DNA of 64,000 nucleotides from an uncultured Algibacter sp. (GCF_947495925.1 NZ_CANMAU010000001.1:372001-436000), one strand, 5' to 3'. Numbered from the stretch's first letter, positions 1 through 8,842 are shown. Notes: generated from the sequence alone by a model not told the origin. Numbers and translations: made by a program.

Positions 1-2066
1 TTAATGGCAATCACAATGGAGGCAAAATAGCATTTGGTCCAGATGGTTATCTATATGCTTCTTTTGGAGATGGTGGTGGTGGTAACGACCCTGCGAGTAA
101 TGGACAAAATAAAAATACCGTTTTCGGAAGTATCTGTAGAATTGATATAGACATTGATGGCAGTAATCCTATTGAAACTAACCCAGCTTTACCAAACGGA
201 AACTATGAAATACCTAGTGACAACCCCTTTGTTGGACAAAATGGATTGGATGAAATTTTCGCCTATGGTATTCGGAATACCTGGAAATTTTCCATTGATA
301 AAATTACAAATACTATTTGGGGAGCAGATGTTGGACAAGGTGCTTTTGAAGAAGTAAACATTATTAAAAATGGTAAAAATTACGGATGGAGTCGTTTTGA
401 AGCTGAATCTATCGCCAATAGCAATGTCATAATAAATGAACCAACAGAATTTCCAGTGTTTTTTTATAACCGTTTGCAAGGTGATAGATCTATCACAGGA
501 GGACATGTATATCGAGGGTCGGAAATCACAAGTTTAAATCCTGATATAAATACCAAATATATTTTTGGCGATTATGTTAGCGGCAGAGTTTGGGCATTAA
601 ATTATAATGCCACAACAGGAGACTCAAATAGCACTTTACTATTTAAAACAAATGGGCTATTTATTTCTTCCTTTGGCTTAGATCAGAACGGAGAATTGTA
701 CTTTAGTGATTATGGCAATAATTCAAAACTCTATAAATTAGTTGATGGCACAACAACCTCATCAGCAAATCAAGTGAATGGAATTGGAGCTTGGAATAAT
801 TTACAAGAAGGTATCAATGGTGTAGTCAGAGCCATTGAAACAAGTCCGAACGGAAATGTATATTTCGGAGGAACATTTAATCAAGCTGGTTCGATTAATG
901 CAAATAACCTCGCCGTTTGGAATAAAAGTTCTGGCTGGCAAAATATAGGAGATACAAACGGAGTAATAAATGCTTTAAAAATTGCTCCAAACGGACGTTT
1001 ATATGCTGCTGGTAATTTCTCAGAAATTGGTGGCATTTCTGCAAATAACATTGCGGTTTGGGATGAAAACTCTTGGGAACCTTTGAGCACTGGAATAAAT
1101 GGAACGGTAGCCGCTCTGGAAATAGACCATAATGGAAATCTTTACGCAGGAGGAGTTTTTGAAAACATCAATAATATTATTGTCAAAAATATTGCGGTTT
1201 GGGATGGAACTTCGTGGTCTGCTTTAACCGATTCTAATAATGCCATTTCCGGAACAAACAATGAAATACGATCGTTGGCTATAGACGAAAATAACATACT
1301 ATACGTTGGAGGAAACTTTGATGAGGCTGGCGGAAATATGGCTAATAGGATTGCAACATGGAACGGTACCAATTGGGGCACGCTAGGGTCAGGCACAAGT
1401 GGTTTTGTTGAAGCTATTACAGCCACATCAGATCATATTTATATAGGGGGGAATTTTGCCATAGCTGGAGGCCAAACGGTTAATAGAATTGCAAAATGGA
1501 ATAAATCAAATAATAATTGGTCTGCTTTAGGAAACGGTGTTAATAATATTGTAAATAGTTTGATTCATGATGGCTCAAATTTGTATGCTGCTGGAGCTTT
1601 TGACAATAGTAATTTAAATGCGGATAATAGTATTGTAGTAAATAATATAGCACGATGGAACGAGAGTGAAGGCTGGAAGGCACTAGGGACTGACACCAAT
1701 GTAGGGGTAGACATTAAAATTAATGCTATATCTTTTTCTAAAGATAGTGATGGTACAGATAGAATATTTACAGGAGGTAATTTTAATACTGCAGGTATGA
1801 TAAATGCAAATAGTACCGCACAGTGGCTTTCAGAAAATTTGCTAAGTGTAGATCAAAACTCTGAGAAAACTAGTTTTTATTTTTATCCTAATCCAACAAG
1901 TGGCAATGTATTTTTAAATACAAAACATGAATGGACTATTTATAATGTCGTTGGAAAAATTATGAAGCACGGACATAGCAAGACATTTTCTATTTCTAAT
2001 TTTGCTGCGGGTCTGTATTTCTTAAAAATTGAAAATGGGTCTACCCTAAAACTTATTAAAAAATGA
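1..2066 (+). CDS. Secreted glucose/sorbosone dehydrogenase-like protein fused to a repeat propeller and T9SS sorting domain (5' truncated)
   Basis: The gene enters from the left edge; the reading frame is open from base 3, so the signal peptide and first part are missing. The first roughly 240 visible residues carry GSDH-family (PQQ-type sugar dehydrogenase propeller) motifs such as NHNGG, FGDGGGGNDP and YGIRN. They are followed by about seven repeats of some 45 residues with the pattern LYxGGxFxxxGGxxxNxIAxWN, probably a second beta-propeller. The last 70 residues are a type A C-terminal sorting domain (YPNPTSGN, then GLYFLKI) that directs export by the type IX system. It is therefore an extracellular or surface protein. 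Whether it oxidises sugars with PQQ cannot be judged because the N-terminal part is outside the window. Its stop codon overlaps the start of tag. Confidence 0.85.
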   Translation, partial: NGNHNGGKIAFGPDGYLYASFGDGGGGNDPASNGQNKNTVFGSICRIDIDIDGSNPIETNPALPNGNYEIPSDNPFVGQNGLDEIFAYGIRNTWKFSIDKITNTIWGADVGQGAFEEVNIIKNGKNYGWSRFEAESIANSNVIINEPTEFPVFFYNRLQGDRSITGGHVYRGSEITSLNPDINTKYIFGDYVSGRVWALNYNATTGDSNSTLLFKTNGLFISSFGLDQNGELYFSDYGNNSKLYKLVDGTTTSSANQVNGIGAWNNLQEGINGVVRAIETSPNGNVYFGGTFNQAGSINANNLAVWNKSSGWQNIGDTNGVINALKIAPNGRLYAAGNFSEIGGISANNIAVWDENSWEPLSTGINGTVAALEIDHNGNLYAGGVFENINNIIVKNIAVWDGTSWSALTDSNNAISGTNNEIRSLAIDENNILYVGGNFDEAGGNMANRIATWNGTNWGTLGSGTSGFVEAITATSDHIYIGGNFAIAGGQTVNRIAKWNKSNNNWSALGNGVNNIVNSLIHDGSNLYAAGAFDNSNLNADNSIVVNNIARWNESEGWKALGTDTNVGVDIKINAISFSKDSDGTDRIFTGGNFNTAGMINANSTAQWLSENLLSVDQNSEKTSFYFYPNPTSGNVFLNTKHEWTIYNVVGKIMKHGHSKTFSISNFAAGLYFLKIENGSTLKLIKK

Positions 2067-2632
2067 TGAATAAAAAACACAGATGCGCTTGGTGCGAAGG
2101 AGATGCTTTGTACGAAGCTTATCATGACGAGGAATGGGGTGTTCCTGTATATGATGACGACACTTTGTTTGAATTTTTAATTTTAGAAACTTTTCAGGCA
2201 GGCTTAAGTTGGATAACCGTACTTCGAAAACGTGAAAACTTCCGAAAAGCATTTGACAATTTCAATTACAAATTAATTGCCAAATACGAACAAAAAAAAA
2301 TAGATACACTCTTACAAGACGCAGGTATTATCAGGAATAAACTAAAAGTAAATGCCACAGTTACCAACGCCAAAGCTTTCATAGAAATTCAAAAAGAATT
2401 TGGAAGCTTTAGTAAATATATCTGGAAATTTACTGATGGTAAGCCAATAAAAAATGCATTTAAAACAATTAACGACGTTCCTGCAAACACGCCTTTAAGC
2501 GATCAAATAAGTAAAGATTTAAAGAAAAGAGGTTTTAAATTTGTAGGCACCACAGTAATTTATGCTCATATGCAGGCTACAGGCATGGTAAATGACCATG
2601 AAATGAATTGCTTTAGATATGAAGAAGTATAG
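2063..2632 (+). CDS. tag: DNA-3-methyladenine glycosylase I
   Basis: A 189-residue base-excision repair enzyme that removes 3-methyladenine from alkylated DNA. The family signature is plain: an N-terminal RCAWC zinc-site motif, YHDEEWGVP, and FEFLILETFQAGLSW, where the conserved Glu and Trp contact the damaged base. The C-terminal HEMNCFRY supplies further zinc ligands (His and Cys). Length is normal for the family. The start overlaps the upstream stop codon (ATGATG; translation could begin at 2063 or 2066), so the two are probably translationally coupled although their functions are unrelated. Confidence 0.95.
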   Translation: MMNKKHRCAWCEGDALYEAYHDEEWGVPVYDDDTLFEFLILETFQAGLSWITVLRKRENFRKAFDNFNYKLIAKYEQKKIDTLLQDAGIIRNKLKVNATVTNAKAFIEIQKEFGSFSKYIWKFTDGKPIKNAFKTINDVPANTPLSDQISKDLKKRGFKFVGTTVIYAHMQATGMVNDHEMNCFRYEEV

Positions 2633-3178
2633 TTCTAGTTATTATTTTACCTTCTATCTTTTTGGGTTCTCACAGATTAGAACGAAAAGGAAGAGCGCAT
2701 TCTAAAACATAGATTCCCTAGAGCTCACATAAATACCTTAACGGTATCACTGATAAGGTGAACTATTAAACCTTATAAAGAAACCTGATGGATGTAAGAA
2801 AAGTTATGTAGTCTGTCCCCTTTTAAATACTGTTCATGTACCCGTTGAAAAATTTCGCACAGTCCAATTTCATTGGCAGTGGCAAAACTGGTCTTGATGT
2901 AAAATATAGGGTTTCAAAAAAGTACAGCATGGCTTTTTTTATTACGATCTCGATATACACTTTTTAAAAACAAGAACTTTGCTTGTAATCAAAGTCAAAT
3001 ACGTTTTATTCATTTTTCAACATATAATTTTAATTACAATCATAATATTAGTTTAGGAATTAATTAAAGAAACCAAGATTTTTTGCAATTAACTTTACCT
3101 AACTGGTTCCTTAAAACAAGATCTTCTATCAATAATTACCATAACTATTGGAATACGTTTTTTCATTAAAAACTATTC
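2633..3178. other. Gene-poor interval with a possible decayed coding remnant
   Basis: About 550 bases with no convincing gene. Short inverted repeats lie at 2734-2748 and 2753-2776 without a clear T-tract. On the minus strand, 2773 to about 2910 reads open for roughly 45 codons without a start, giving a peptide that contains FATANEIGLCEIFQRVHEQY; it looks protein-like but I do not recognise it. It may be the 3' remnant of a lost gene. The right end, from about 2990, is very AT-rich and lies downstream of the minus-strand lipoprotein. Confidence 0.3.
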
Positions 3179-4003
3179 TTATTTACCAATAGTAAACTTT
3201 GCCAATGGAGCCATTCTCGCTTTATTTAAATGTAAAACACCATTGACCACAGTATAGTTATCTGCTTTTTGAATTACTTCCATAAATTGGGTAGCCACAT
3301 CCATATTGTCACATGCCATAAGGGTATTCATCATTTGACCAACTTCTATTCGCCCGCCTGACTTAAGGCTATACCCGCCCGAAAACAAATTACAGCTATT
3401 ATTACCAGACATTCTTGTTTCTTTAGATTCAAACATCACAAACGCAGGTTTTCCATCTTTTGAAGATTTCACTTCTTTCCCCATAAGTTCTGTTAGTACC
3501 CATTTTTTGTTTTCTAAATTAGAATCACTTAAATTTTTCATAAGTCTATATTTTACTGCTAGATCGCCTTCTATTTGATTACCTGCTTTGTCTAAATAAA
3601 TCAATACGTTTTCACCAACTTTATAACTTTGCTTAGCATTTCCTTCATCAATTATGATAACTGCCCCTCCTTCATCCCAAACAAACGCACCATTATCTTT
3701 AAAGGAACTATCAGGTTTTTCCAAATATTCCATTATCCTCACATACTTATTCCCCTCCAATAAGGTGATACTGGTTTTAATACCTTCACAGTCAGCACAG
3801 GGTATTGTACCCTTATAAACACCCTCCCAATCAAGTGTGTTTTGACTACTATGCCCGTCAATTTTCTGAGACACCGCAACTGACTCATTAGCTTCAGGCG
3901 AAATATTTATCGTATCATTCGTTTTCTTGGTTGTATCATCACAACTGAATAATGCGAAAACAAATACTATGGAGCAATACTCTAAAAACTTTACTTTTTT
4001 CAT
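3179..4003 (-). CDS. Lipoprotein with NlpE-like and META (HslJ-like) domains
   Basis: A 274-residue predicted lipoprotein: a hydrophobic signal ends at Cys21 (ALFSC). Residues about 58-155 match the NlpE N-terminal domain, including the PCADCEG motif (Cys69 and Cys72, equivalent to the redox/metal-sensitive CxxC of NlpE). Residues about 164-270 form a META domain, with NxCNxFSGGY and a late MxTLMAC motif. In enterobacteria NlpE reports surface contact, copper and lipoprotein-sorting stress, and HslJ is heat-inducible; a stress-linked envelope role here is inference. It sits in a minus-strand group with a broken lipoprotein gene and a second META lipoprotein, which suggests a small family cluster. 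Confidence 0.85.
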   Translation of the reverse strand: MKKVKFLEYCSIVFVFALFSCDDTTKKTNDTINISPEANESVAVSQKIDGHSSQNTLDWEGVYKGTIPCADCEGIKTSITLLEGNKYVRIMEYLEKPDSSFKDNGAFVWDEGGAVIIIDEGNAKQSYKVGENVLIYLDKAGNQIEGDLAVKYRLMKNLSDSNLENKKWVLTELMGKEVKSSKDGKPAFVMFESKETRMSGNNSCNLFSGGYSLKSGGRIEVGQMMNTLMACDNMDVATQFMEVIQKADNYTVVNGVLHLNKARMAPLAKFTIGK

Positions 4004-4031
4004 TGTTATAAATTATTTAATTTTTACTTTT

Positions 4032-4447
4032 TTAACAACCACAATACCCCATAAAATCTTTTTTCAAAATGGTACCGTCATCAAATTCCAAAATTAATTT
4101 ACCGCTTTTGTAAACTAATTCATGATCTTTTTTTCCGATTTGGTAAAATCAATCTTCATCACAAAATCCTTTAAGTCTCCCGATTTAGACCATTTAACCA
4201 AACTCCCGTTTATTGAAATCATTTTGAAATCACCCTCTTCATTAACCATACCATATTTTTCAAGATATAAAAATTCTTGGTTTTTATATCCATTTTCATC
4301 TAAGGAAAAAGCACAGCTACAACCTACAAATCCGGATGGATATCCTTTTATAACAGATCATGTTTTAGATTCTCTATTAATTTTAGCCCTATCCTTACAG
4401 GAGTAGATGGTTACCACAACTAATATAAACAGCACATACCTTTTCAT
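4032..4447 (-). pseudogene. Broken small lipoprotein gene (in-frame stop plus frameshift)
   Basis: Reading the minus strand from ATG at 4447 gives a lipoprotein signal (MKRYVLFILVVVTIYSC, Cys17), then an in-frame TGA after about 29 codons (near 4359). The same frame continues past it with a clean protein-like stretch containing GYPSGFVGCSCAFSLDENGY and later WSKSGDLKDFVMKIDF. At the run of seven A near 4140 (minus sense) the frame must shift by one base to keep reading DHELVYKSGKLILEFDDGT and end in GYCGC at 4032. An intact product would be about 138 residues. One nonsense and one homopolymer frameshift are visible; either could in principle be a sequencing error, but two make a true pseudogene likely. 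The neighbours on both sides are META-domain lipoproteins. Confidence 0.7.
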
Positions 4448-4450
4448 AAA

Positions 4451-5113
4451 TTAGTCGGTCTTTTTAAAAGTCAATAAAACATTTGAGCCTTTAAACAAAG
4501 TTAGTATTCCTTTTTCAGTTTTGTATTTATTTGCCTTTCTCAAATTTTCAACAAATTTAAAAGACAACTCTTGATTAGAGCACGCTATTTCTGCGGACAC
4601 ATGACTTCCAAAAACAATCAGTTCCTCTTCAATAACTTCAAGATTTCCATTAAAATTATTACAGCCATCGTTACCCAAGTATTTATTAGAACTCAATAGA
4701 ACTTCTAGGTATGGCAATCTTTCAAAAGTTTTGGTTACAGGTTTACCTTCAATAGTTTCTAAAACCCAAATGTCGTTTATAGACAACCTTTTATCCAATA
4801 CCTTATTTATAACATTAATCAAAGTATACTTTAAGGACGACGCATCAGCAACAATTTGATCTTCTGGAATATTCTCAACAGAGACTTCAATGGTATATAA
4901 AAATCCTGGTTCATAATCAAAACCTTCTATTTGATTATAAAAATTCGTCCATTGGCTATCCTCGGGTGATTCTTTAACCTGTAAACAAGACATTGGAGCA
5001 ACTCCCGTGCAAGGTGTTTTAAAACTATTTACAATTAAAGTCTTAGTTTCTTTATCTGTATTAGAAGTACATGATAGTATTAGGCAGGTTAATAGAATTA
5101 CAAATTGTTTCAT
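4451..5113 (-). CDS. Lipoprotein with DUF4377 and META domains
   Basis: A 220-residue predicted lipoprotein with lipobox LILSC (Cys15). Residues about 25-108 match DUF4377: a conserved CTGVAPMSCLQV cysteine pair, then a W..FY..I.GF.YEPG pattern. Residues about 112-217 are a META domain, with W.L..I.G beginning the fold, NDGCNNFNG and a late AEIACS motif. Both domains are common in exported Bacteroidota proteins of unknown function, often linked to heat or envelope stress. It ends three bases upstream of the broken lipoprotein gene and about 450 bases from the NlpE/META gene on the same strand, so the three were probably once one transcription unit. Confidence 0.85.
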   Translation of the reverse strand: MKQFVILLTCLILSCTSNTDKETKTLIVNSFKTPCTGVAPMSCLQVKESPEDSQWTNFYNQIEGFDYEPGFLYTIEVSVENIPEDQIVADASSLKYTLINVINKVLDKRLSINDIWVLETIEGKPVTKTFERLPYLEVLLSSNKYLGNDGCNNFNGNLEVIEEELIVFGSHVSAEIACSNQELSFKFVENLRKANKYKTEKGILTLFKGSNVLLTFKKTD

Positions 5114-5144
5114 GGCATCACTTTTAACTCATTAGAACCTAAAT

Positions 5145-5768
5145 TTATAAATATTCCATAAATTTACCTCTTATAATTTCTTCGGCTCCTAAGCTTTCCA
5201 AATGATTGGTGTAAACCTGGCAATCAATTAACTTATAATTTGTATTCTGAACAAAACTGATAAAAGCAACCTTACTGGCATTACTCTCTTTAGCAAACAT
5301 ACTTTCTCCCGAAAAAACATTATTCCCTAAATCTACGCCATACAGCCCCCCAATAAGCTTTTTATGGCTCCAAACTTCAACTGATTTAGCATAACCCTTT
5401 TCATGTAATTGAAGATAAGCCTCCATCATACTATCTGTAATCCATGTTCCTAATTGTCCATGACGTTTTATCTTTGAGCACTCCGTAATTACACCTTTAA
5501 AATCCTTGTTAATCGTAACCTCATAGTCTTTATTTCTCATTACTTGTTTCATACTCTTTGAAACTTTTAATTTTTCAGGAAATAACACAAAACGCGGATC
5601 GGGTGACCACCATAAAATTGGGGTATCTATTTCATACCATGGAAAAATTCCGCTTTTATAAGCAAGTAACAATCGTTCTGAAGATAAATCTCCTCCAATA
5701 GCCAGCAAGCCATCTACTGTAGCCTCATCAACATCTGGAAACCATAACTCTTGGGTTAAGTAATGCAT
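5145..5768 (-). CDS. aat: Leucyl/phenylalanyl-tRNA--protein transferase
   Basis: A 207-residue cytosolic enzyme that transfers Leu or Phe from aminoacyl-tRNA to N-terminal Arg or Lys, marking proteins for ClpS/ClpAP degradation (N-degron pathway). The sequence has the family landmarks: AYKSGIFPWY near residue 37, ILWWSPDPRFVLFPEKL, GTWITDSMMEAY, a GGLYGVDLG..FSGESMF block in the middle, and QVYTNHLESLGAEEI near the C-terminus. Length is normal. A hairpin-type terminator lies just upstream (5776-5812), so aat is likely transcribed separately from the DUF3127 gene, or by read-through. Confidence 0.96.
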   Translation of the reverse strand: MHYLTQELWFPDVDEATVDGLLAIGGDLSSERLLLAYKSGIFPWYEIDTPILWWSPDPRFVLFPEKLKVSKSMKQVMRNKDYEVTINKDFKGVITECSKIKRHGQLGTWITDSMMEAYLQLHEKGYAKSVEVWSHKKLIGGLYGVDLGNNVFSGESMFAKESNASKVAFISFVQNTNYKLIDCQVYTNHLESLGAEEIIRGKFMEYL

Positions 5769-5775
5769 GAGTTAA

Positions 5776-5812
5776 AAATAAAAAACCTCAACGTTAAAAT
5801 AAACATTGAGGT
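5776..5812 (-). terminator. Intrinsic terminator downstream of the DUF3127 gene
   Basis: ACCTCAA (5785-5791) pairs with TTGAGGT (5806-5812). In the minus sense the stem is followed by a T-rich run (A-rich on plus, 5776-5784). It fits termination of the minus-strand transcript from the DUF3127 gene, before aat. Confidence 0.7.
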
Positions 5813-5855
5813 CTAATTTTTCCAATTTCTGTTTTCACAGAAAAAGTTCTTTTAA

Positions 5856-6233
5856 TTAAAATGGCAAATCATCATGATCATCTTCTTTTAAATCCCCAGC
5901 AGGTTCAAAAGCATCTGCAGGTGGCACTGGTGGCATGCTGTCACCAGATGCTTCAGATTGTACAGTTTCAATTCTCCATCCTTGAATAGAATTGAAATAT
6001 TTAGTTTCTCCTTGAGGATTAACCCATTCTCTTCCTCGTAAATTAATATTAATCTTTACCTGTTGCCCAACTTGGTAATTGTTCAACAAATCAGTTTTAT
6101 CTTGTACAAACTCCACCATTATATGCTGTGGATATTGCTCTTCAGTAGTTACTACAATTTCTCTTTTTCTGAACCCATTACTACCAAAAGTTTGAGTTTC
6201 TCCAACCATTTTAATTCTTCCTTGAACTTCCAT
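5856..6233 (-). CDS. DUF3127 protein, OB-fold-like, with an SSB-like C-terminal tip
   Basis: A 125-residue protein. The first 90 residues match DUF3127: MEVQGRIKMVGETQTFG, FRKREIVV, VEFVQDK, LRGREW and FNSIQGWRIE, a pattern resembling a compact OB fold. A low-complexity linker is followed by an acidic tail ending DDHDDLPF. The same DDLPF ending closes the genuine SSB encoded at 25826-26284. In SSB proteins that tip docks repair and replication enzymes, so a role at single-stranded DNA is attractive but inferred. The family is widespread in Bacteroidota and has no proven function that I know of. Confidence 0.85.
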   Translation of the reverse strand: MEVQGRIKMVGETQTFGSNGFRKREIVVTTEEQYPQHIMVEFVQDKTDLLNNYQVGQQVKININLRGREWVNPQGETKYFNSIQGWRIETVQSEASGDSMPPVPPADAFEPAGDLKEDDHDDLPF

Positions 6234-6267
6234 TTACTTGTATTTATATTTATTTAATCGTTTTGTT

Positions 6268-7137
6268 TTAACTTAATAATAATTTCCATGCGCTTTGTAC
6301 ATCACCAAAACTCAAATAATTCCTTGCCAGTTTGTGTTTTTCTCTATGCGTTGCCCTTTTTATATTAGGATATCGTCCACCCACCTCTTCAATAAAAACT
6401 TCAACACTTTTTTTACTGGGCAATAATTCAACATTTGCCAACATACCCAAATCATTCCCTGTCAAAACCATACTGTTTTTAACATGATCTGGAAAACTAT
6501 CAACTCCAATTCCAATATTTGATAATGGCTTAGGAATTTCAAAAAAACCTTTTCTTGCACGAGTATAATAACTCCCTCCAGCTCTGGCAACTAAATCTAA
6601 CTTTTTCTGATTTATAGTTTCATTCTCATCTAATACATCATCATCAATATGCAATTTAACCACTTCACATATAATCAAATTCCCTGCTCCTCCTTCGGTT
6701 CCAAGTTTAACAATGTCATTTATCCTACACTCAAATTGAACAGGAGATTCGGCTACTCTAAAAGGTTTAACTAGGTCTGATTTAAGCATCGTTAAACCCG
6801 ATTTTTCAAACTCATTAACCCCTTCTGGGTATTCTGAGCTACTTAACGACATTTGATGAACCATATCATAATTCACCACATTTACGACTACTTCTTTAGT
6901 AATTTCAGCATTACGTAAGGTATGCTTAATCGAATTATCTCTTACCCTTCTTGCAGGCGAAAAAATAAGCACCGGTGGATTTGCACTAAATACATTAAAA
7001 AAACTAAATGGCGCCAAATTAGGGTTTCCATCGCCATCAATAGTACTGGCAAAAGCAATCGGTCTCGGCGAAACAGCACTTAGCAAATAACTATGCAATT
7101 TACTCGTTGACAAACTTTTTGGATCGATTGAGGGCAT
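6268..7137 (-). CDS. Flavin reductase family protein (FMN-binding split barrel)
   Basis: A 289-residue protein of the DIM6/NTAB flavin reductase family. The FMN-binding split barrel occupies about residues 10-200, with SAVSPRPIAFAST, GNPNLAPFSFFN and ANPPVLIFSP near the N-terminus and a later ECRINDIVKLG block. It probably binds FMN and reduces flavin or oxidises a small molecule; the substrate is not evident. The C-terminal 85 residues go beyond the core barrel and include a short helical end. The upstream 200 bases are shared with a divergent histidine kinase gene. Confidence 0.88.
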   Translation of the reverse strand: MPSIDPKSLSTSKLHSYLLSAVSPRPIAFASTIDGDGNPNLAPFSFFNVFSANPPVLIFSPARRVRDNSIKHTLRNAEITKEVVVNVVNYDMVHQMSLSSSEYPEGVNEFEKSGLTMLKSDLVKPFRVAESPVQFECRINDIVKLGTEGGAGNLIICEVVKLHIDDDVLDENETINQKKLDLVARAGGSYYTRARKGFFEIPKPLSNIGIGVDSFPDHVKNSMVLTGNDLGMLANVELLPSKKSVEVFIEEVGGRYPNIKRATHREKHKLARNYLSFGDVQSAWKLLLS

Positions 7138-7337
7138 TCCGCTTAATTACTTTTCACAAAACTAATCAAAAAAAACATGAAAATTTAAACTAGTTTTCAA
7201 CATTAGTTTGCCTCTATCAACAATTTACAAATAATTCCATTAAAAGAAATGTAACCCATTCAAAAACTGATTTACTGACCAGTTGAGCAATAATATTAAC
7301 AGATTTACATTATATTAGAAATCAAATTTAATGGTTC

Positions 7338-8489
7338 ATGATTTTTGCAAAACATAGCAATGCTTTTCGTTGGATTATCATCATAGCATCCTTTACTATT
7401 GTTTCTCTTATTTTATGGAAAACTTATGAGTTTTTTCAACATTTCAAGGAAGAGGAACGGACTAAAATGGAAATTTTGTCTTTCGCTCAAACTGAATTAA
7501 TCAATACAAACACCAACACCAATCTTGATCTTACACTTAAAATATTAAACAGTAATTCTAGTACTCCGGTATTAGAAATTAAAAATGATGGCACTATTGG
7601 TAGCCATTTAAATATTGATGATTTTAAAATAAATAATAAAAAGAAGGTAGAAAAGCTTATCGCTCTATTTAAAGATGAAAACACCCCAATTGAGGTATTC
7701 TTTGAGGGTCGACTACATAGCACCATTTATTATGGAAATTCACCATTACTTAATAAATTAAAGTATTACCCGCTTGCTTTATTACTCATTGTTTTTCTTT
7801 TTGGAGCCTTGATTTTCTTCTTTTATAGCAGTACTAAAAATGCTACTCAGAATAAATTATGGTCTGGTATGGCCAAAGAAACCGCACACCAAATAGGCAC
7901 TCCATTGTCTTCTCTAATTGGCTGGACAGAAATTTTGAAAACTGAAAACATCAACCCCGATTACATTACTGAAATTGAGAAAGATGTAGATCGATTAAAA
8001 ACAATAACTGAACGTTTTAGTAAAATAGGATCTTTACCTACTCTAGAACAAGCGGATATTATTAAAGAAACTCTTGAATCTTACGAATACCTTAAAGCGA
8101 GGTCTTCAAAACTTATTGAATTTGAAATAATTACTCCTAAAGGAGAAATAATAGTAGATCTTAACAAGCAACTTTATAGTTGGACTATTGAGAATTTAGT
8201 TAAAAATGCTATTGATGCCATGAAAGGCAGAGGCCAATTAACTATTGAAATATCTCAGCTTGAAAACAACGTAAAAATATTAATTAGGGATACCGGAAAA
8301 GGTATATCAAGAAAGAATTTTACTAAAATATTTGAACCAGGTTTTACTTCCAAAAAACGTGGCTGGGGCTTAGGTTTATCTTTAACAAGACGAATTATAG
8401 AAGATTTTCATAATGGAAAAATCAAGGTATTGGAATCTGAGAAAGGAAAAGGTTCAACTTTTCAAATTAGTTTAAAACGTAAAGTTTAA
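7338..8489 (+). CDS. Membrane sensor histidine kinase
   Basis: A 383-residue kinase. Transmembrane segments lie at about 12-28 and 144-163 and bracket a small (about 110-residue) extracytoplasmic sensor region without a recognised domain. There is no HAMP, PAS or receiver domain. The dimerisation/phosphoacceptor motif is AKETAHQIGTPLSSLIGW with His184; the ATP-binding boxes follow as ENLVKNAIDA (N box, near 286), DTGKGI (318-323), FEPGFTSK and GWGLGLSL (342-349). It is intact. No response regulator is nearby. Its only operon partner is a small zinc-ribbon membrane protein starting two bases after the stop. Confidence 0.93.
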   Translation: MIFAKHSNAFRWIIIIASFTIVSLILWKTYEFFQHFKEEERTKMEILSFAQTELINTNTNTNLDLTLKILNSNSSTPVLEIKNDGTIGSHLNIDDFKINNKKKVEKLIALFKDENTPIEVFFEGRLHSTIYYGNSPLLNKLKYYPLALLLIVFLFGALIFFFYSSTKNATQNKLWSGMAKETAHQIGTPLSSLIGWTEILKTENINPDYITEIEKDVDRLKTITERFSKIGSLPTLEQADIIKETLESYEYLKARSSKLIEFEIITPKGEIIVDLNKQLYSWTIENLVKNAIDAMKGRGQLTIEISQLENNVKILIRDTGKGISRKNFTKIFEPGFTSKKRGWGLGLSLTRRIIEDFHNGKIKVLESEKGKGSTFQISLKRKV

Positions 8490-8491
8490 AC

Positions 8492-8842
8492 ATGTCTGAA
8501 ACATTTATAGACATAAAAGAAGTTGCTATAAACAATAACTGTCCGGAATGCTACAGTAAAGATGGTCTGCGCCTAAAATTCAAACAAAAATGTATTAACA
8601 CTAAGCTGTACAAATCAATTACTTCCGAAATAAAACACGAAATTGCTTGTAAAACTTGTAATTCCTTAATTTATCCTGTGCAATGGACAGACGATATCGA
8701 ACGGGTCTTTGAGTACCAAAAAAGAGCTTTTACTCCAAAAGCAAAATCGACTTATTTAAAAAAAACATCTTGGCTTATTATCGGAATCATGGCTATAATA
8801 TGTTTCATCATAGCCGGTATTATTATTTACACCCAACTATAA
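8492..8842 (+). CDS. Small zinc-ribbon membrane protein
   Basis: A 116-residue protein with no family I can name. Two cysteine pairs, CPEC (18-21) and CKTC (53-56), could form a zinc ribbon. A single C-terminal hydrophobic segment (about 93-114) would anchor it with the ribbon in the cytoplasm. It begins two bases after the histidine kinase stop, so the two genes are almost certainly co-transcribed and translationally coupled; it may assist or modulate the kinase (inference). It overlaps the convergent HIT gene by six bases. Confidence 0.8.
   Translation: MSETFIDIKEVAINNNCPECYSKDGLRLKFKQKCINTKLYKSITSEIKHEIACKTCNSLIYPVQWTDDIERVFEYQKRAFTPKAKSTYLKKTSWLIIGIMAIICFIIAGIIIYTQL

Noticed and set aside
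4122-4406. A 94-codon plus-strand open frame
   Set aside because: It lies opposite the broken minus-strand lipoprotein gene, whose pattern (signal peptide, protein-like body) is much more convincing; the plus-strand product has no recognisable features.
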